Shown: positions 21,017-31,400 of the stretch, piece by piece
How positions within the stretch are numbered: the first letter of the stretch is position 1
How the letters are laid out: every line of letters starts with the position of its first letter
Origin: a virus
Reading direction: 5' to 3' (one strand)
Length of the DNA: 45,303 nucleotides
Virus record (IMG/VR): IMGVR_UViG_3300037137_002282
Span: 1-45,303 of that record
The notes under the pieces: model-generated
What the model was told of the DNA's origin: nothing
Database searches by the model: none
The model's input: only the letters and a program-made list of their open reading frames with translations
Position numbers and translations under genes: made by a program

Positions 21017-21930
21017 TCGAACACCTCCAATATTTTCCTGGTGAAAATTTGCCAGTTGTATTTATTTTCAACTCGCTTGCGGTTCATGATTGCCCCGGCG
21101 AGCAAAACTTTTTCTTCTACGTTCAGCCACTCATCAATGATAGCTTTGGATTTATTTACATCCCCGAATGGAATTATAACCGAAATGTCGGGACCCCACC
21201 CGCTTTTATCTGATGAAATCGGGAGAAATCCCCACGCCGCTGCCTCTAGAATGGTGGTAGGGTTGGCGTCGTTTCGCCCCGGAGCAATGATAAAATCAAA
21301 CGCCCGGGCAATCTCCGCGAGAATTGTGGGGTCCGCGAAATTCAGATATCCGAGGCTGGTCGTGCCCGGAATTGATCCATGCCCCGCGTGGAAAAATCGG
21401 CAATGCGGCATCGTATCGGAAATCGCGGAAAGAAAATCCGGCCCCTTGCAAGACAATGCGCATCCGATATAAAGAATCGACCGACGAGGGGCGCTACCCA
21501 CCGGCGCAAATTTACTTTTGATCTGTTTGTATTTTTCGGCATCGATGGCCATATTCAGTGGAGTGCTTTTCCCTCGCCAACCCTCCGGCAATCTCTCTGC
21601 CCAATATGGCCCGCAAATGGGAAAAAAATGATCCACTTCTTTGATTATCGCGTGAACCTGCGCGGTATATTCTTGCGATCCATTCCAGGGGCAGATGGCT
21701 ATTTTTTTGGCCCATGGGTGCACCATCGATTTGTTGAACGCTCTGTTCATCGATGGGTGAGGATGGCCTATCAGAATATCTCTTGGCCTTGGGACTATCT
21801 CCCGGTCATCCTCCCAGTCGTATTGCTCTATCGTCTGTCCTCTTCCCCGGAAAGCATCGGCTAGAGCGTTACCAATGGTCCACGGGGCGGCCTGCTTTGG
21901 ACCAAAGGGGTAGACTATATGCACAGTCAT
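21007..21930 (-). CDS. Glycosyltransferase, GT-B type
   Basis: 307 residues. The second half has the GT4-like pattern RSILYIGCALSCKGPDFLSAIS (nucleotide-sugar loop), AFDFIIAPGRNDANPTTILEAAAWGFLPISSDKSGW (the E-x7-E-like donor motif) and a C-terminal helix crossing back. It would transfer a sugar from a nucleotide sugar in the cytoplasm. It is one of several glycan genes in the late operon and overlaps the next transferase gene by ATGA. Confidence 0.85.
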   Translation of the reverse strand: MTVHIVYPFGPKQAAPWTIGNALADAFRGRGQTIEQYDWEDDREIVPRPRDILIGHPHPSMNRAFNKSMVHPWAKKIAICPWNGSQEYTAQVHAIIKEVDHFFPICGPYWAERLPEGWRGKSTPLNMAIDAEKYKQIKSKFAPVGSAPRRSILYIGCALSCKGPDFLSAISDTMPHCRFFHAGHGSIPGTTSLGYLNFADPTILAEIARAFDFIIAPGRNDANPTTILEAAAWGFLPISSDKSGWGPDISVIIPFGDVNKSKAIIDEWLNVEEKVLLAGAIMNRKRVENKYNWQIFTRKILEVFEWD

Positions 21931-22754
21931 GCGATGGCCCCTAAAATAATTTTAGCGCGGTTGACATAGGTGTGATGGGCTAGGACTTTCGCTTGTCCCT
22001 GTTTGGCAATTTTGTCGCAATAATAATCATCTCCGAGGAGCAAATCCAATTTTGCCTTGCAATCTTTTGCATCCTGATAGGTGATCAGGTCCTCGCCGTC
22101 GACGAAATGTCGCTCGAGTGTCTTGGAGAATTCGGTCAGCAATGTTGTACCCAGTCCCATCGTCTCAAAGATTCTCATTACCAGAAGCTCCCGCCCCCCT
22201 GATGCCAAATTATGCACATTCACCTTGAGTTGTTTTATCACATCCAGGTACTGCTGGCGATAAATTCCACTCACCATGTCGGCGTCAATTGTCCTAGCGA
22301 AATTCATCCTTGCGGAAAATGGCGATCCGATAACCGCCGCTCCCTTCTTTGGTTTTTCATCCGATTTCATCCAAAGATGATCGAAGGCATAGGGCAAATA
22401 CTGACTCCGATTAAATTCCACCAAATAAGCGGGGTTGGCTAGAAACACAAAATCAAAACGATGAGACAGAAATAACGACGCCTCGAGGTGCATTTCGGTA
22501 TCGAAATCCCAGAATACCTTGCAGCATGGCAGATCAATCAAACTCAAATACTGGGGGTCACCGTCGTTGCATTCCAGAAAAATGAGCACGTCATCTTTTT
22601 CAGGTAACGCGGTTCCCATGAATTCTGATGTCTGATGGTAGTTGCCATATGGTATGGCCTCATACCCGAGAAAATGGAGCGCCCTAATCAGGCAATCCCC
22701 GGTTGCCCATCCGCGAGATTGCGGAATACCCCGATAGCTGACAACGTATTTCAT
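21927..22754 (-). CDS. Glycosyltransferase, CgeB-like GT-B type
   Basis: 275 residues with a Rossmann-like N-terminus (MKYVVSYRGIPQSRGWATGDCLIRALHFLGYEA), the central KVFWDFDTE and FVFLANPAYLVEF, and the C-terminal ASGGRELLVMRIFETMGLGTTLLTEFSKTLERHFVDGEDLITYQD that is characteristic of CgeB/GT1-like glycosyltransferases. It is coupled on both sides by ATGA overlaps. The acceptor is unknown. Confidence 0.85.
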   Translation of the reverse strand: MKYVVSYRGIPQSRGWATGDCLIRALHFLGYEAIPYGNYHQTSEFMGTALPEKDDVLIFLECNDGDPQYLSLIDLPCCKVFWDFDTEMHLEASLFLSHRFDFVFLANPAYLVEFNRSQYLPYAFDHLWMKSDEKPKKGAAVIGSPFSARMNFARTIDADMVSGIYRQQYLDVIKQLKVNVHNLASGGRELLVMRIFETMGLGTTLLTEFSKTLERHFVDGEDLITYQDAKDCKAKLDLLLGDDYYCDKIAKQGQAKVLAHHTYVNRAKIILGAIA

Positions 22755-23512
22755 GCTTTCCCCATGATAAGATATTCAAAAATTGGCCATACCATCACAA
22801 TGTGATCATAGAGGGGACGCGGTAAATTGGCCTCGATATATTCACCGCAGAGCAATTGATCTCGCCTTATCTCCCAATTTGAGCGGTCGATGAGTTGTGT
22901 TTTTTCTATTCCTTTTTCCACAAATGTGATCTTGGGTTCTACCCAATCTAATACCAATCGGCGCAGGAGCGACTCATCAGAGAAAAACATCGGCGGATTG
23001 GCCATGGCTTCTTTATGATCGTGTTCCGCGGATAGCCGCCACTTATCCAACGCTGCGGTTTCATCTCCAAGAAACTCACGCCAGATTTTGCCCTCGGCAG
23101 TAAGATAGGAAGTGGGAAATTTACCATCATTATGCCCATCCCTGTATACCTCCTGCCCCACAATCAGCAGAGTGTCCGGCTTGCGTTGGGCCAGTAGATC
23201 AAACGTGTAATTGCTCTGCAAGGGGATGGAGTCTATGTCATGGACGGTGGAAATCCCATCGAGGTGCGCTGCCACAATGTAGCGCGCCATCTTCGCATGG
23301 TTCGCCGTCGGGATTCCGGCCAACGGCTTTAGCAGATGGACGGTTCCGTGCCTTTCTAGGCGAACCACCGTCGGATCCAACGCGTCACGATTGGTAACAA
23401 AGGCAAGATGTATCTTGCAATCAAAAAACTTTCGCCAGGCCGCACTGACCAGGGGCCAGTAGTCCAGAAAATAGGACTCATCGGAACTGACAACTATATT
23501 TTCAGGCTGCAT
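22751..23512 (-). CDS. Putative GT-A glycosyltransferase
   Basis: 253 residues. Pattern of a GT-A fold: IVVSSDESYFLDYWPLVSAAWRKFF, the MARYIVAAHLDGISTVHDIDSIPL segment with a D-I-D metal motif, and a C-terminal acceptor region. It probably transfers a sugar to a glycan or protein. Its start overlaps the WbqC-like gene by 11 bp. The family is less clear than for its neighbours. Confidence 0.7.
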   Translation of the reverse strand: MQPENIVVSSDESYFLDYWPLVSAAWRKFFDCKIHLAFVTNRDALDPTVVRLERHGTVHLLKPLAGIPTANHAKMARYIVAAHLDGISTVHDIDSIPLQSNYTFDLLAQRKPDTLLIVGQEVYRDGHNDGKFPTSYLTAEGKIWREFLGDETAALDKWRLSAEHDHKEAMANPPMFFSDESLLRRLVLDWVEPKITFVEKGIEKTQLIDRSNWEIRRDQLLCGEYIEANLPRPLYDHIVMVWPIFEYLIMGKA

Positions 23513-24068
23513 GTTTTAGAATCTCAATTGAGGGGGAAGTGTCCACCTGCGACAAGTCTTGAAATTTTACATCGATTCCTGCCTGTTTAAATTGCTCCAT
23601 ATCTAAATAATCGGCCCCGCTTTTGCCACTCAAATATTCATTTGCTCCCACACGCTGACAAATCTCCACTAGTCGGGCAGTGTTCCTTTTTTCTGTTTGG
23701 AAGTCTATCCCGATGTGGGCTTTTATTTTAAGCGTTCGGGCAATACGGTCTATGATTTGGATGTTGGTTGCAAGCATGCTGCCCATTATGCAATCGTCGA
23801 ATAGCGCGAGTTCTTGTCGATATTCGCGCAAATTTTCCTTGATACGATTCCAATCCCCCGGAGGATCGGCATATTGTTTCTCGCAGACGGGGGTCAGCCC
23901 CCTGCAAACGCTCATGGTATGAACCCGCCCCTTGGCAAAAAAGCGGTTCTGGAATCCTCCCTTTTCCCATTGGCACCAAGTCAAGATGATGAACAGATCA
24001 ACCTCTTTCATCTTCATAAAAAAGGGCCACCAGGGGAAAAAATTAGGCTGGTGAATTGCTATTCTCAT
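23502..24068 (-). CDS. WbqC-like protein
   Basis: 188 residues from ATG 24068 (ATGA overlap with the methyltransferase; the frame is open 13 codons further but without support). The N-terminus MRIAIHQPNFFPWWPFFMKMKEVDLFIILTWCQWEKGGFQNRFFA is the WbqC signature. The family is common in O-antigen and glycan clusters, where its exact reaction is unsettled (sugar modification or transfer). Its presence strengthens the view that this block builds or modifies a glycan. Confidence 0.88.
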   Translation of the reverse strand: MRIAIHQPNFFPWWPFFMKMKEVDLFIILTWCQWEKGGFQNRFFAKGRVHTMSVCRGLTPVCEKQYADPPGDWNRIKENLREYRQELALFDDCIMGSMLATNIQIIDRIARTLKIKAHIGIDFQTEKRNTARLVEICQRVGANEYLSGKSGADYLDMEQFKQAGIDVKFQDLSQVDTSPSIEILKHAA

Positions 24069-24715
24069 CTCTTCGCCAATACAAAAATGCCGAGTCCATT
24101 CCACCATCCCTCGGTCCTGCCGTCACCGCCTCTCGGGCCATGGGCCAGGGCAATGAAATATTTCGGGTTGAGCGATGCCTCTATGATTCCCTCAAATGTG
24201 CCCTCCTGGACCGCTATCTCATTCCAGTCGTCCACAACATAAATAAATTCATCTGCGAGCCAAGAATACATTTTAGTGAGGGCATCGCGTTGGGATGCGC
24301 GACGGTGATCGCCATCATAGAAGTAGAGGGTTGCGTCTCCCTTTCCAATTCTTCCCAATGCAAAGGCATCCCCTATGATGAAATTAAGCTGGTCTTCTCG
24401 ATATTGGCCCAGGCATCGCGCTATATTTTCGGCGAAGGATGTCCTTGTGTCTTCCCCTAGATAATTCCCCAGATCGAAGGAATACGCTTTTTTCACGCTG
24501 CCGTGATTGCCCGACAGCGCCGAACAAAGGGTTGCTCCCTTATAGCATCCCACTTCCAAATAAACTGCGCCCAGGTCGGCGCAAAGATGATTCAACAAAA
24601 ACCTCACCTTAATCCCAGTCATGCCCTCAACAAGCGCAGCCTCCTTGGATAGCCCCCCGCGCAATGCTTCCGCGTTGGCTATAGCGACGTCAATGCGATT
24701 TATTAAGTCGGACAT
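24065..24715 (-). CDS. SAM-dependent methyltransferase
   Basis: 216 residues, class I methyltransferase fold: YLEVGCYKGATLCSAL (SAM-binding glycine loop, near residue 52), YSFDLGNY (acidic end of strand 2), LNFIIGDAF, and LYFYDGDHR (strand 4/5 of the Methyltransf_24 type). It probably methylates a sugar or glycan end. ATG 24715 has AAGGGG 8 nt upstream and overlaps the preceding deacetylase-like gene by 13 bp. Confidence 0.82.
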   Translation of the reverse strand: MSDLINRIDVAIANAEALRGGLSKEAALVEGMTGIKVRFLLNHLCADLGAVYLEVGCYKGATLCSALSGNHGSVKKAYSFDLGNYLGEDTRTSFAENIARCLGQYREDQLNFIIGDAFALGRIGKGDATLYFYDGDHRRASQRDALTKMYSWLADEFIYVVDDWNEIAVQEGTFEGIIEASLNPKYFIALAHGPRGGDGRTEGWWNGLGIFVLAKR

Positions 24716-25257
24716 TCAAGCCACCCCTTCAATCTCTCCGGATTCCAAAGCCGTGGGTGGAGATACCAGTTGCCCTTGCCATCAAATTTATGATGCTCGG
24801 CAGAGCGCCACCCATCCTCAAATTTTACCAACTCTATGCTTTTCTTTTTGCATATTTCTTCAGTGTCCTCATTCCATTTATTGAAGGGAGGAACAAAAAT
24901 CCTAGTTCCAATTAATGAGCAAGACGTGATGATCGAAAGTTCCTGCGACTCTTTGGAAAGCAGGCGGTGGTCTACATGCAAGAGCCCATGGCTTGCCAGC
25001 TTTACGCATGTTGGACTAGTGGGAATGCCGCATTTTTCCACCTTGTAAAAATGTCGATAGTCCGAATACGCTTTAAGGACGCCCTTGAATACTCGTTGCG
25101 AATCTTGGGCGCTTTTCTCCTCGGACATGTCCGAAACAAGCGGGGAAATACACCACCAAATCTCAGGAACGGGAAAGCGCATAGACATCGCTTGCACCAA
25201 TGTTTGTGCATTTCCCATATCGGTATTGATGCAAATATCGTCGAAACGGAAGATCAT
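24703..25257 (-). CDS. Polysaccharide deacetylase-like protein
   Basis: 184 residues from ATG 25257 (AAGGA, 6-nt spacing, ATGA overlap). NodB-type motifs: FRFDDICINTDM (catalytic/metal Asp pair), LASHGLLHVDH (H-x3-H-like zinc site) and FVPPFNKWNED (motif 3). It would remove N-acetyl groups from a sugar chain, altering its charge. It lies between a double glycosyltransferase and a methyltransferase, as part of the glycan block. Confidence 0.75.
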   Translation of the reverse strand: MIFRFDDICINTDMGNAQTLVQAMSMRFPVPEIWWCISPLVSDMSEEKSAQDSQRVFKGVLKAYSDYRHFYKVEKCGIPTSPTCVKLASHGLLHVDHRLLSKESQELSIITSCSLIGTRIFVPPFNKWNEDTEEICKKKSIELVKFEDGWRSAEHHKFDGKGNWYLHPRLWNPERLKGWLECPT

Positions 25258-26762
25258 GCGTTTTCCTTCGGCCAAAGTTCGGGATTAAGCGGGAAGCCGG
25301 AGAGCTTATGAAGGTTCAACATTCGCTCACCAAGTGCCCAGTTTTGCGAGGAGTAGCTACGCCTTTGCGTTGCATCCCTATCTGCCCCCTCCCACATATG
25401 CTTAAATTTAATGTCCATAGCATCTATCTGCACCCCCATCTTGGCAGATAGTGCATCCATGTGATCATCACAAAAAACAGAAACGAAATCTGGCGACCAA
25501 AAATATCCGCACTGCTTAAACCATTCCCGTGTACCAATGAGAATTGTTAGAGGTGTCCTCCCGCCCCGTACCTCACGAGCAACCCCATCATCGACGCGAA
25601 GCACCACCGGCAACTGAGTCATTGGAATTTTCCGAACGATCAACTCGTCCCAATTTTGCGGAGGAATAAGATCGTCGTGAACCTGAATCAGAATTTCGCC
25701 ATGGGACAAATAGGCGGCTCGATTGTAGGCGTCCACGTTCCCGCGAGATTTGCCCGAAACAACGCAAATGCCGTTCTGCCCCGCCGGATAATTCTCCAGC
25801 AAGGGATCGTCCTCGTCTAGGCTGAGAATATATTCTACCGAATGTTTTTTTGATGCTTTGTCTAGCCATTCTTTTTTAGCTTTTTTTGCTATCTCGGGCC
25901 TACCCCTGGATGCATGGAGTAGGGAGAATTTGGGCCGGATAATTTCCGGCTTGGCAGTCATGCCGGAGTCCGCCGCCACAGTGTAACCATAGTTACCGTG
26001 ATGAGTGATTAGCGGCTTAAACGCCACATAGGATTCTATGCCTAGCTCCCTGGCACGATGGCAAAACGCCCAGTCCTCGCTAAGATGTAAATTTAGTTGT
26101 GGAGGCAGTACAGATCTCGGTTGAGTCGGAAAAGGTACCACGATGGGCATGAAAATAGGTCGGAATCCTGGCGCAGCAATTTCCGTTGCATCACTAACCC
26201 TTTGCAGGGCATCGCGATGATATGCAGTAAATGCAGCGCCGACATACCAAACGTCCGTTATTCCGTCCTGCCCCAGTTGGTGTTCTCCCTCGCGTTTCCA
26301 AAACGTTGCCACCCCCTGATCCCGAACTTTTTTTGAAACAAGAGCTCCTACGATTCCCCTTGTCTCGGCACACTTTCTGGCCAAGTGGCAAAGGTCCCCC
26401 TCATAGTCGGTGCGCGGACCCGCCCACGTAATATCATGGTCTAGCATAATGAGCACTTCAAATTCGGGCATTTTCTCCAAGAAATTTTGCGCAGTCATGG
26501 CGCGCGCGCGATCTATCAATGCGTCCTGCGCAGGTTGAACAATCTGCAATCGCCATCCCTTCTCGTCCGACAACATAGGATAAAGAGGAGAGATTTTCAG
26601 CTCTGCCCCAAGTTCTTCCTCCTCATGACGATACTGCAAAATACTACACCGAGAAGCACTAATAGCGGCATCTCGAACAATGTTCATCATGGTCATACCA
26701 TGGATTCCACCATAAGCAAAAATCGCCGCCACTGTGGGTGGCCCATCAAACCTAGAATACAT
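25254..26762 (-). CDS. Bifunctional glycosyltransferase (two GT-A domains)
   Basis: 502 residues from ATG 26762 (AGGAG 6 nt upstream; a TTG at 26777 is unlikely). Domain 1 (about 10-270): VLIMLDHDITW with a D-H-D metal motif, then YVGAAFTAYHRDAL and LSEDWAFCHRARELGIESY. Domain 2 (about 300-502): EYILSLDEDDP, ISGKSRGNVDAYNRAAYLSHGEILIQVHDDLIPPQNWD, GT2-like with its own DxD-type sites. One protein may add two sugars in turn. It is the first glycan gene after the tail proteins. Confidence 0.85.
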   Translation of the reverse strand: MYSRFDGPPTVAAIFAYGGIHGMTMMNIVRDAAISASRCSILQYRHEEEELGAELKISPLYPMLSDEKGWRLQIVQPAQDALIDRARAMTAQNFLEKMPEFEVLIMLDHDITWAGPRTDYEGDLCHLARKCAETRGIVGALVSKKVRDQGVATFWKREGEHQLGQDGITDVWYVGAAFTAYHRDALQRVSDATEIAAPGFRPIFMPIVVPFPTQPRSVLPPQLNLHLSEDWAFCHRARELGIESYVAFKPLITHHGNYGYTVAADSGMTAKPEIIRPKFSLLHASRGRPEIAKKAKKEWLDKASKKHSVEYILSLDEDDPLLENYPAGQNGICVVSGKSRGNVDAYNRAAYLSHGEILIQVHDDLIPPQNWDELIVRKIPMTQLPVVLRVDDGVAREVRGGRTPLTILIGTREWFKQCGYFWSPDFVSVFCDDHMDALSAKMGVQIDAMDIKFKHMWEGADRDATQRRSYSSQNWALGERMLNLHKLSGFPLNPELWPKENA

Positions 26763-27906
26763 ATTCAACTCCTCCAATCAGGTTATAAACGTAGAGAGTC
26801 CCCCCGCTTGTTACTTGCCCCTGCACATCAATTTTATTTACGTTGAGTGAATCATCGGCCCAATTGACGGTGGGGTTCAAAAACACATATTCGGAGCCGG
26901 GCGCGCCCTCAAAATATCCTGCGCCCTCTGCCGAATTAATAAATATTGTAACTTCATTCCCCGGAACGTGTTCGGGCCCAATGAATTTTACATTAGCATC
27001 CTGGTCGTCCGCCTCTGCCCATACCCTGGGCCGAACTGCTATTTTTTTTCCATAGGATTCGTTTTCGCATCCGATGCCAGCATATTGCATGTCCACTGAC
27101 CATCCGGGCGACGCAGCAGTGCGATCGAAAACGGATTGATCAAAAAGATTCACATAGTTCGCACTATCAACAGTAATACATTCCACGTTGCCAGGCGCGT
27201 TCGGCTTTTGCCCAAACCCCTGCGCGGACCATGAGATCACGGTAGGAAGGTTTTCCGACCGCATGTGGTGAGAAAGACATCTTACATTCTCGAGTACATC
27301 GTCAAGGATTTCTTTTCCGTGTCCCACGAAATAAGGATTGCAATATGTATCAATGGCCGTGTCCAATTGGTCCTTGGGAAAATCAAAGATGGTCGTTGCT
27401 AAGATCGTATATTCCCCAACCGTGGCCATGACGCCGGTCGTATCCGCATTAATCGGTTGCCCGATATTGAGAATTACATAATCTTCGAACACATCCCAAA
27501 AAGAATTTTGAGTGGCGACGTTTTCATTGTGGATTGGCGAGTTGGCCGCAGTGATGCTTCCTGCGATATAAAATGCCTCTACGTGACAATTTGCTGTTAT
27601 CGCACCGACCGGCTTGGTAGCAATCAGGTGAACACACTGCCGCTGCGTATTGGGTATACTGTGGCGATACTTCCAAACCATAAACCATGTTTTTGCAGAA
27701 GCAGAAGCGTCCCCCAGTGGCCAGCAGTCTTGAAATATTGGTCTCGGACACCTGGCCAGGAAATAGTTAGTCGCGTCCACTAAGAGTTTCAATCCTTCGG
27801 ATCGGTTGCCTCGGCGATGAACCCCACCGTCTCCGTCGGTGTAGAATATCGACGCCAGTTTGCTAACGTCAATGTCTTTTTTAAAAGGTACGCCTAGAAT
27901 GCTCAT
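26752..27906 (-). CDS. Virion (tail) protein, unknown
   Basis: 384 residues, mixed beta-rich protein without a recognised family (KTWFMVWKYRHSIPNTQRQCVHLIATKPVG..., ending GGTLYVYNLIGGVEYVF). Its start overlaps the previous stop as ATGA and its stop lies 11 bp inside the first glycosyltransferase gene. Position after the large LamG tail protein suggests a tail-tip or fibre component. Confidence 0.65.
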   Translation of the reverse strand: MSILGVPFKKDIDVSKLASIFYTDGDGGVHRRGNRSEGLKLLVDATNYFLARCPRPIFQDCWPLGDASASAKTWFMVWKYRHSIPNTQRQCVHLIATKPVGAITANCHVEAFYIAGSITAANSPIHNENVATQNSFWDVFEDYVILNIGQPINADTTGVMATVGEYTILATTIFDFPKDQLDTAIDTYCNPYFVGHGKEILDDVLENVRCLSHHMRSENLPTVISWSAQGFGQKPNAPGNVECITVDSANYVNLFDQSVFDRTAASPGWSVDMQYAGIGCENESYGKKIAVRPRVWAEADDQDANVKFIGPEHVPGNEVTIFINSAEGAGYFEGAPGSEYVFLNPTVNWADDSLNVNKIDVQGQVTSGGTLYVYNLIGGVEYVF

Positions 27907-28490
27907 AATAAATCCGAATATTGAGAATCGCGAAAGGGTTGAACACTCAGACTAATGCATTGACTCCAGGTATCTGCATTGCTGTTTTTTGCGGCAAGCA
28001 TCAAATATCGCCAACTCCCGCCAATCTCCGGCTTGGTCAACAATAATGAAGATGCCGAACGCACCCACACATTGGTTTCAGAAGCATTCCTAACGGTGGC
28101 CTTGGCCTTCCAGTTCAGTTTATTTTCATCATAGATCAGCGGGCCCACGTAAAGATTTTGTGAAGAAATCAGAGACCAGTCCGTGTAATCGCTGGATGTT
28201 GGAGGAGTGGGAGTAGCGATCTTAGTGGTGATCCACCAGTGCAGAGAATCATAGCTTTGATTTATCCAGTAGAGCCCAAGGTAACAAAGAATATTATTAT
28301 CCATATTGGCCGCGAGCGAGCCAGCCCACGGCCAGAATTGTTTTCTCACCATGGGGAAATTGTAAACGTGCCGATCGGCGTTATTCATTCCGTCGGCGAG
28401 TTCATGGATAACCCTCACCGAAAGAGGAAAAGGCGTGTCCCTGTCATAGCAGCTTATCGGCCTATATTGCCTGGTGTGATATCCTGACAT
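27903..28490 (-). CDS. Virion (tail) protein, unknown
   Basis: 195 residues from ATG 28490 (AGGTG 6 nt upstream, TAATG overlap); the frame begins at a GTG three codons earlier but without support. Aromatic-rich, beta-structured (FWPWAGSLAANMDNNILCYLGLYWINQSYDSLHWWITTK), perhaps carbohydrate-binding. It lies between the LamG tail protein and the 384-residue tail protein. Confidence 0.65.
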   Translation of the reverse strand: MSGYHTRQYRPISCYDRDTPFPLSVRVIHELADGMNNADRHVYNFPMVRKQFWPWAGSLAANMDNNILCYLGLYWINQSYDSLHWWITTKIATPTPPTSSDYTDWSLISSQNLYVGPLIYDENKLNWKAKATVRNASETNVWVRSASSLLLTKPEIGGSWRYLMLAAKNSNADTWSQCISLSVQPFRDSQYSDLL

Positions 28491-31400
28491 TATCCCCACC
28501 TGTACGGAGCTACATTAACGGGCAATGTGTAATCATACATATTCGCCAACCATACGCCGTTGAGTTTCTGAGATTCTTGAATATCGCTGTAATAGGAATA
28601 GGTAACAAAATACTCTCTGGCTGTATTGATTGGCCCAATGTCCTCCACTAGCGTTAAAAGTTGCGCCCCATTGGTCTCGTATTCATATGCCACAATACAC
28701 GGTCCCATGAGTTCACCTCCACTAAGGGGGTCCGATGGGCATCGCTCATATATCATCACCTTGTCCCCTGCGTGGAATGCCGCTCCGTCGTCCCGATCTC
28801 CGGCTATGCCATAGTGCAAGGGCGAAAGTTCTAACGCATTCATAGCGGAGTCCCAACCGTTATTAGGTGCGGATTTGTTCAGCACCGCCGCCGGAGCCCA
28901 TGGGAGCCCCCACGTCCCATAGGCCGAAAGCAACATGAGAGTGCAACTGCCAGTTTCAGTTTTGTAGTTCCAACTCTTCTCAAGCACAAGAGCATAAGTC
29001 GAGGTATTCATACTGCCCGTTCCGAGCGGATCGGGAACTGTTTTGCTCACAAACTTTACTACATCGCCGGGATAGACACGATTTATCAGGATCGGTGCAA
29101 GGGTGCGTTTGATGATGGGCGCAGCGTAACGAAAAATTCTTCCCTGGAGTCTATTGCGCAGCAACTCGGCAAGATTCGCTCTGCTGTCAAAATAAATTCC
29201 GGGGTGCTCAAGTGTTACCTGTTTAGTTATCTGGATGTTTTTGGAATCCATGTCTGATATTATTGTCGGAGGACCCCATTTGTCAGTTTTAGGATCATAA
29301 TCCAATTTGCATTCATACTGGTTAACTATGGTATCCGCCGACATAATCATCTCTGGCGTTTCGTATGGGTTAGCATTATTGGTATCGTCAAGTTGCACTG
29401 TTTGTGTTTCGGTTGACGGCGCGGTGATGTTTTTCAAACGCAACTTGCCGCGGTTCCAGGTGAGTATTTTCCCAAAAAGCATACACTCACGCTTAAGAAG
29501 TGTTTCAAAGGCGAGTGGCTTAGCGATAGGATAAAAACTTCTATCGGCCAGGGGATCTGAGGAGAATTCTTTGTCCGCATCAAGGAAGGAATCGACATCA
29601 ACCAAGGTACTATCCATTGCTATTCCCAGGTCGGGGAACAATTTGTCGTAGGTGGCGTGGTTATAGTTGGTCGTGCCCGTTGACAACAAAGGGAAAAGAA
29701 GCAATTCAAAGGGACCACGAATGGGAGCGGTCAACGGCTTCCTTGTCGGAACATAAATATTTCGAATTACCGAGGGATCCGATTCATCTTTTTTTCTGCC
29801 AATAAATGCCGTGGCGGTCAAATCGTCCGGCAGAACATAGCTAGAATCCAATGTCAGATAGTAATGCGTCTCCCAATTAGATGTCTGCGATTCCTGATAA
29901 TTGTCAAATCCCTTTCCCAGGTATCTGGCATAGTGACTTTGCTTATCATCCGAGCCGTTCCTATGGATATTTTCTACGATTACCCATGCCCTGGGCGACG
30001 AGTCGTCGCCCTGATCATTCCAAAGTTTTTCATTGTTTTTAACATACATTTTTCCGCCATTTAGCAATGGCGCAATTGGATGAAAAGCAATCCATTTGAT
30101 ACTTCTCTCTATCTCTGCGGTATAATATCCATCTTCGTCCGGCGTCGTATCCGTTCCACTATATTCTGTTTTCACCGCGGGAATGTCTAATCCCATGGCG
30201 GTTAACCAGATGCAAGGCATTTTATCGTCAACTGGTTCTATTACTGCGTATCTCCCCGCTTTTTTTGTTTTTATTGTTAACTTGTCCTCTTCTAGTTTTA
30301 TTTCTAGACTATGATCTGAGCCGGGCTCATCAACCCACACCATGTTTTCAAACGCTCGATTAACCTCGGAATCGAAAGTATATGGAGTCACGGATGATAC
30401 ACCCGTGAGCGCATTTATCACATTATGATATACGCCGGGGGTGAAAGTAATTGTTGCCGTGGCTTTATGCGTCGGCCCAAGGCTTAAATATTCTTTAATC
30501 TTCAGTACATTTCCACCATACTGCCAGGGAAGATTTATGGTGTTAGATAATTCTGTCTCCGGCATCCGGTTCCCAACCATTTTTTTAAGATCATCAAGAA
30601 TCGAAATGCAGGACAATTTCCAAATTCCCAATCTGGGATCAAATGATATCGAATCGCTAATCCGCCCGATCCATAGCGGCCCCTGGTTGATGCAATCGGA
30701 CTCCGAATGCATTAATCCTGTAAGGGGATCATAGGTGGCGACATAAAGTGCTATACGTTTGCCCATCATGGCAAATGGAACTTCGCCAACATATGGACGA
30801 TAATCGCCCTCGGTGACAAGTGGGATGTAATATGCATATCCCCACTCTGCCGCGCCAGAACAGGGATATATTCCTTTTGTTACGCCGGTAAGTCTTTTAT
30901 TGGGCTCATCGTACCCGGTAAATCCAAACGCCTCTATGCCTATATGATACATCCCATTACTTGTGATTCCTACTCCGGTCTCAATATTGATAGCATCACT
31001 GTTTGCCGCAAGATATGTGCCCTCCGCGGTCGCCGCCTTAATACGCCAATGTTTGTTAGCATCCCATCGCGCCGGGGCAAACATTTTGCCCCAATATGAT
31101 GTACCATCGTCATCCTTGATGTCTAGCAGCTCGAAGGTCATTTGTGAAATTTCAGAGGTGCATTCTGCTGGATTAATCGCAATGGACAACTCGGTGGGGG
31201 GATTCAAACATGCCTTGACTGACCGACTCCACGCATTTTCATTTATTGATCTTACCGTACACCAAGTTTCAATCCAGCCTTCCGTTTTTGCCTCACCATA
31301 CAAAATCACATCGTCTATGGGATGTGGACTATATCTAAGCATCCCCATTTCGGGGGAGTCCCCCCCCATGTCGATAAAAGCATTATTCAAAAACTGGGCA

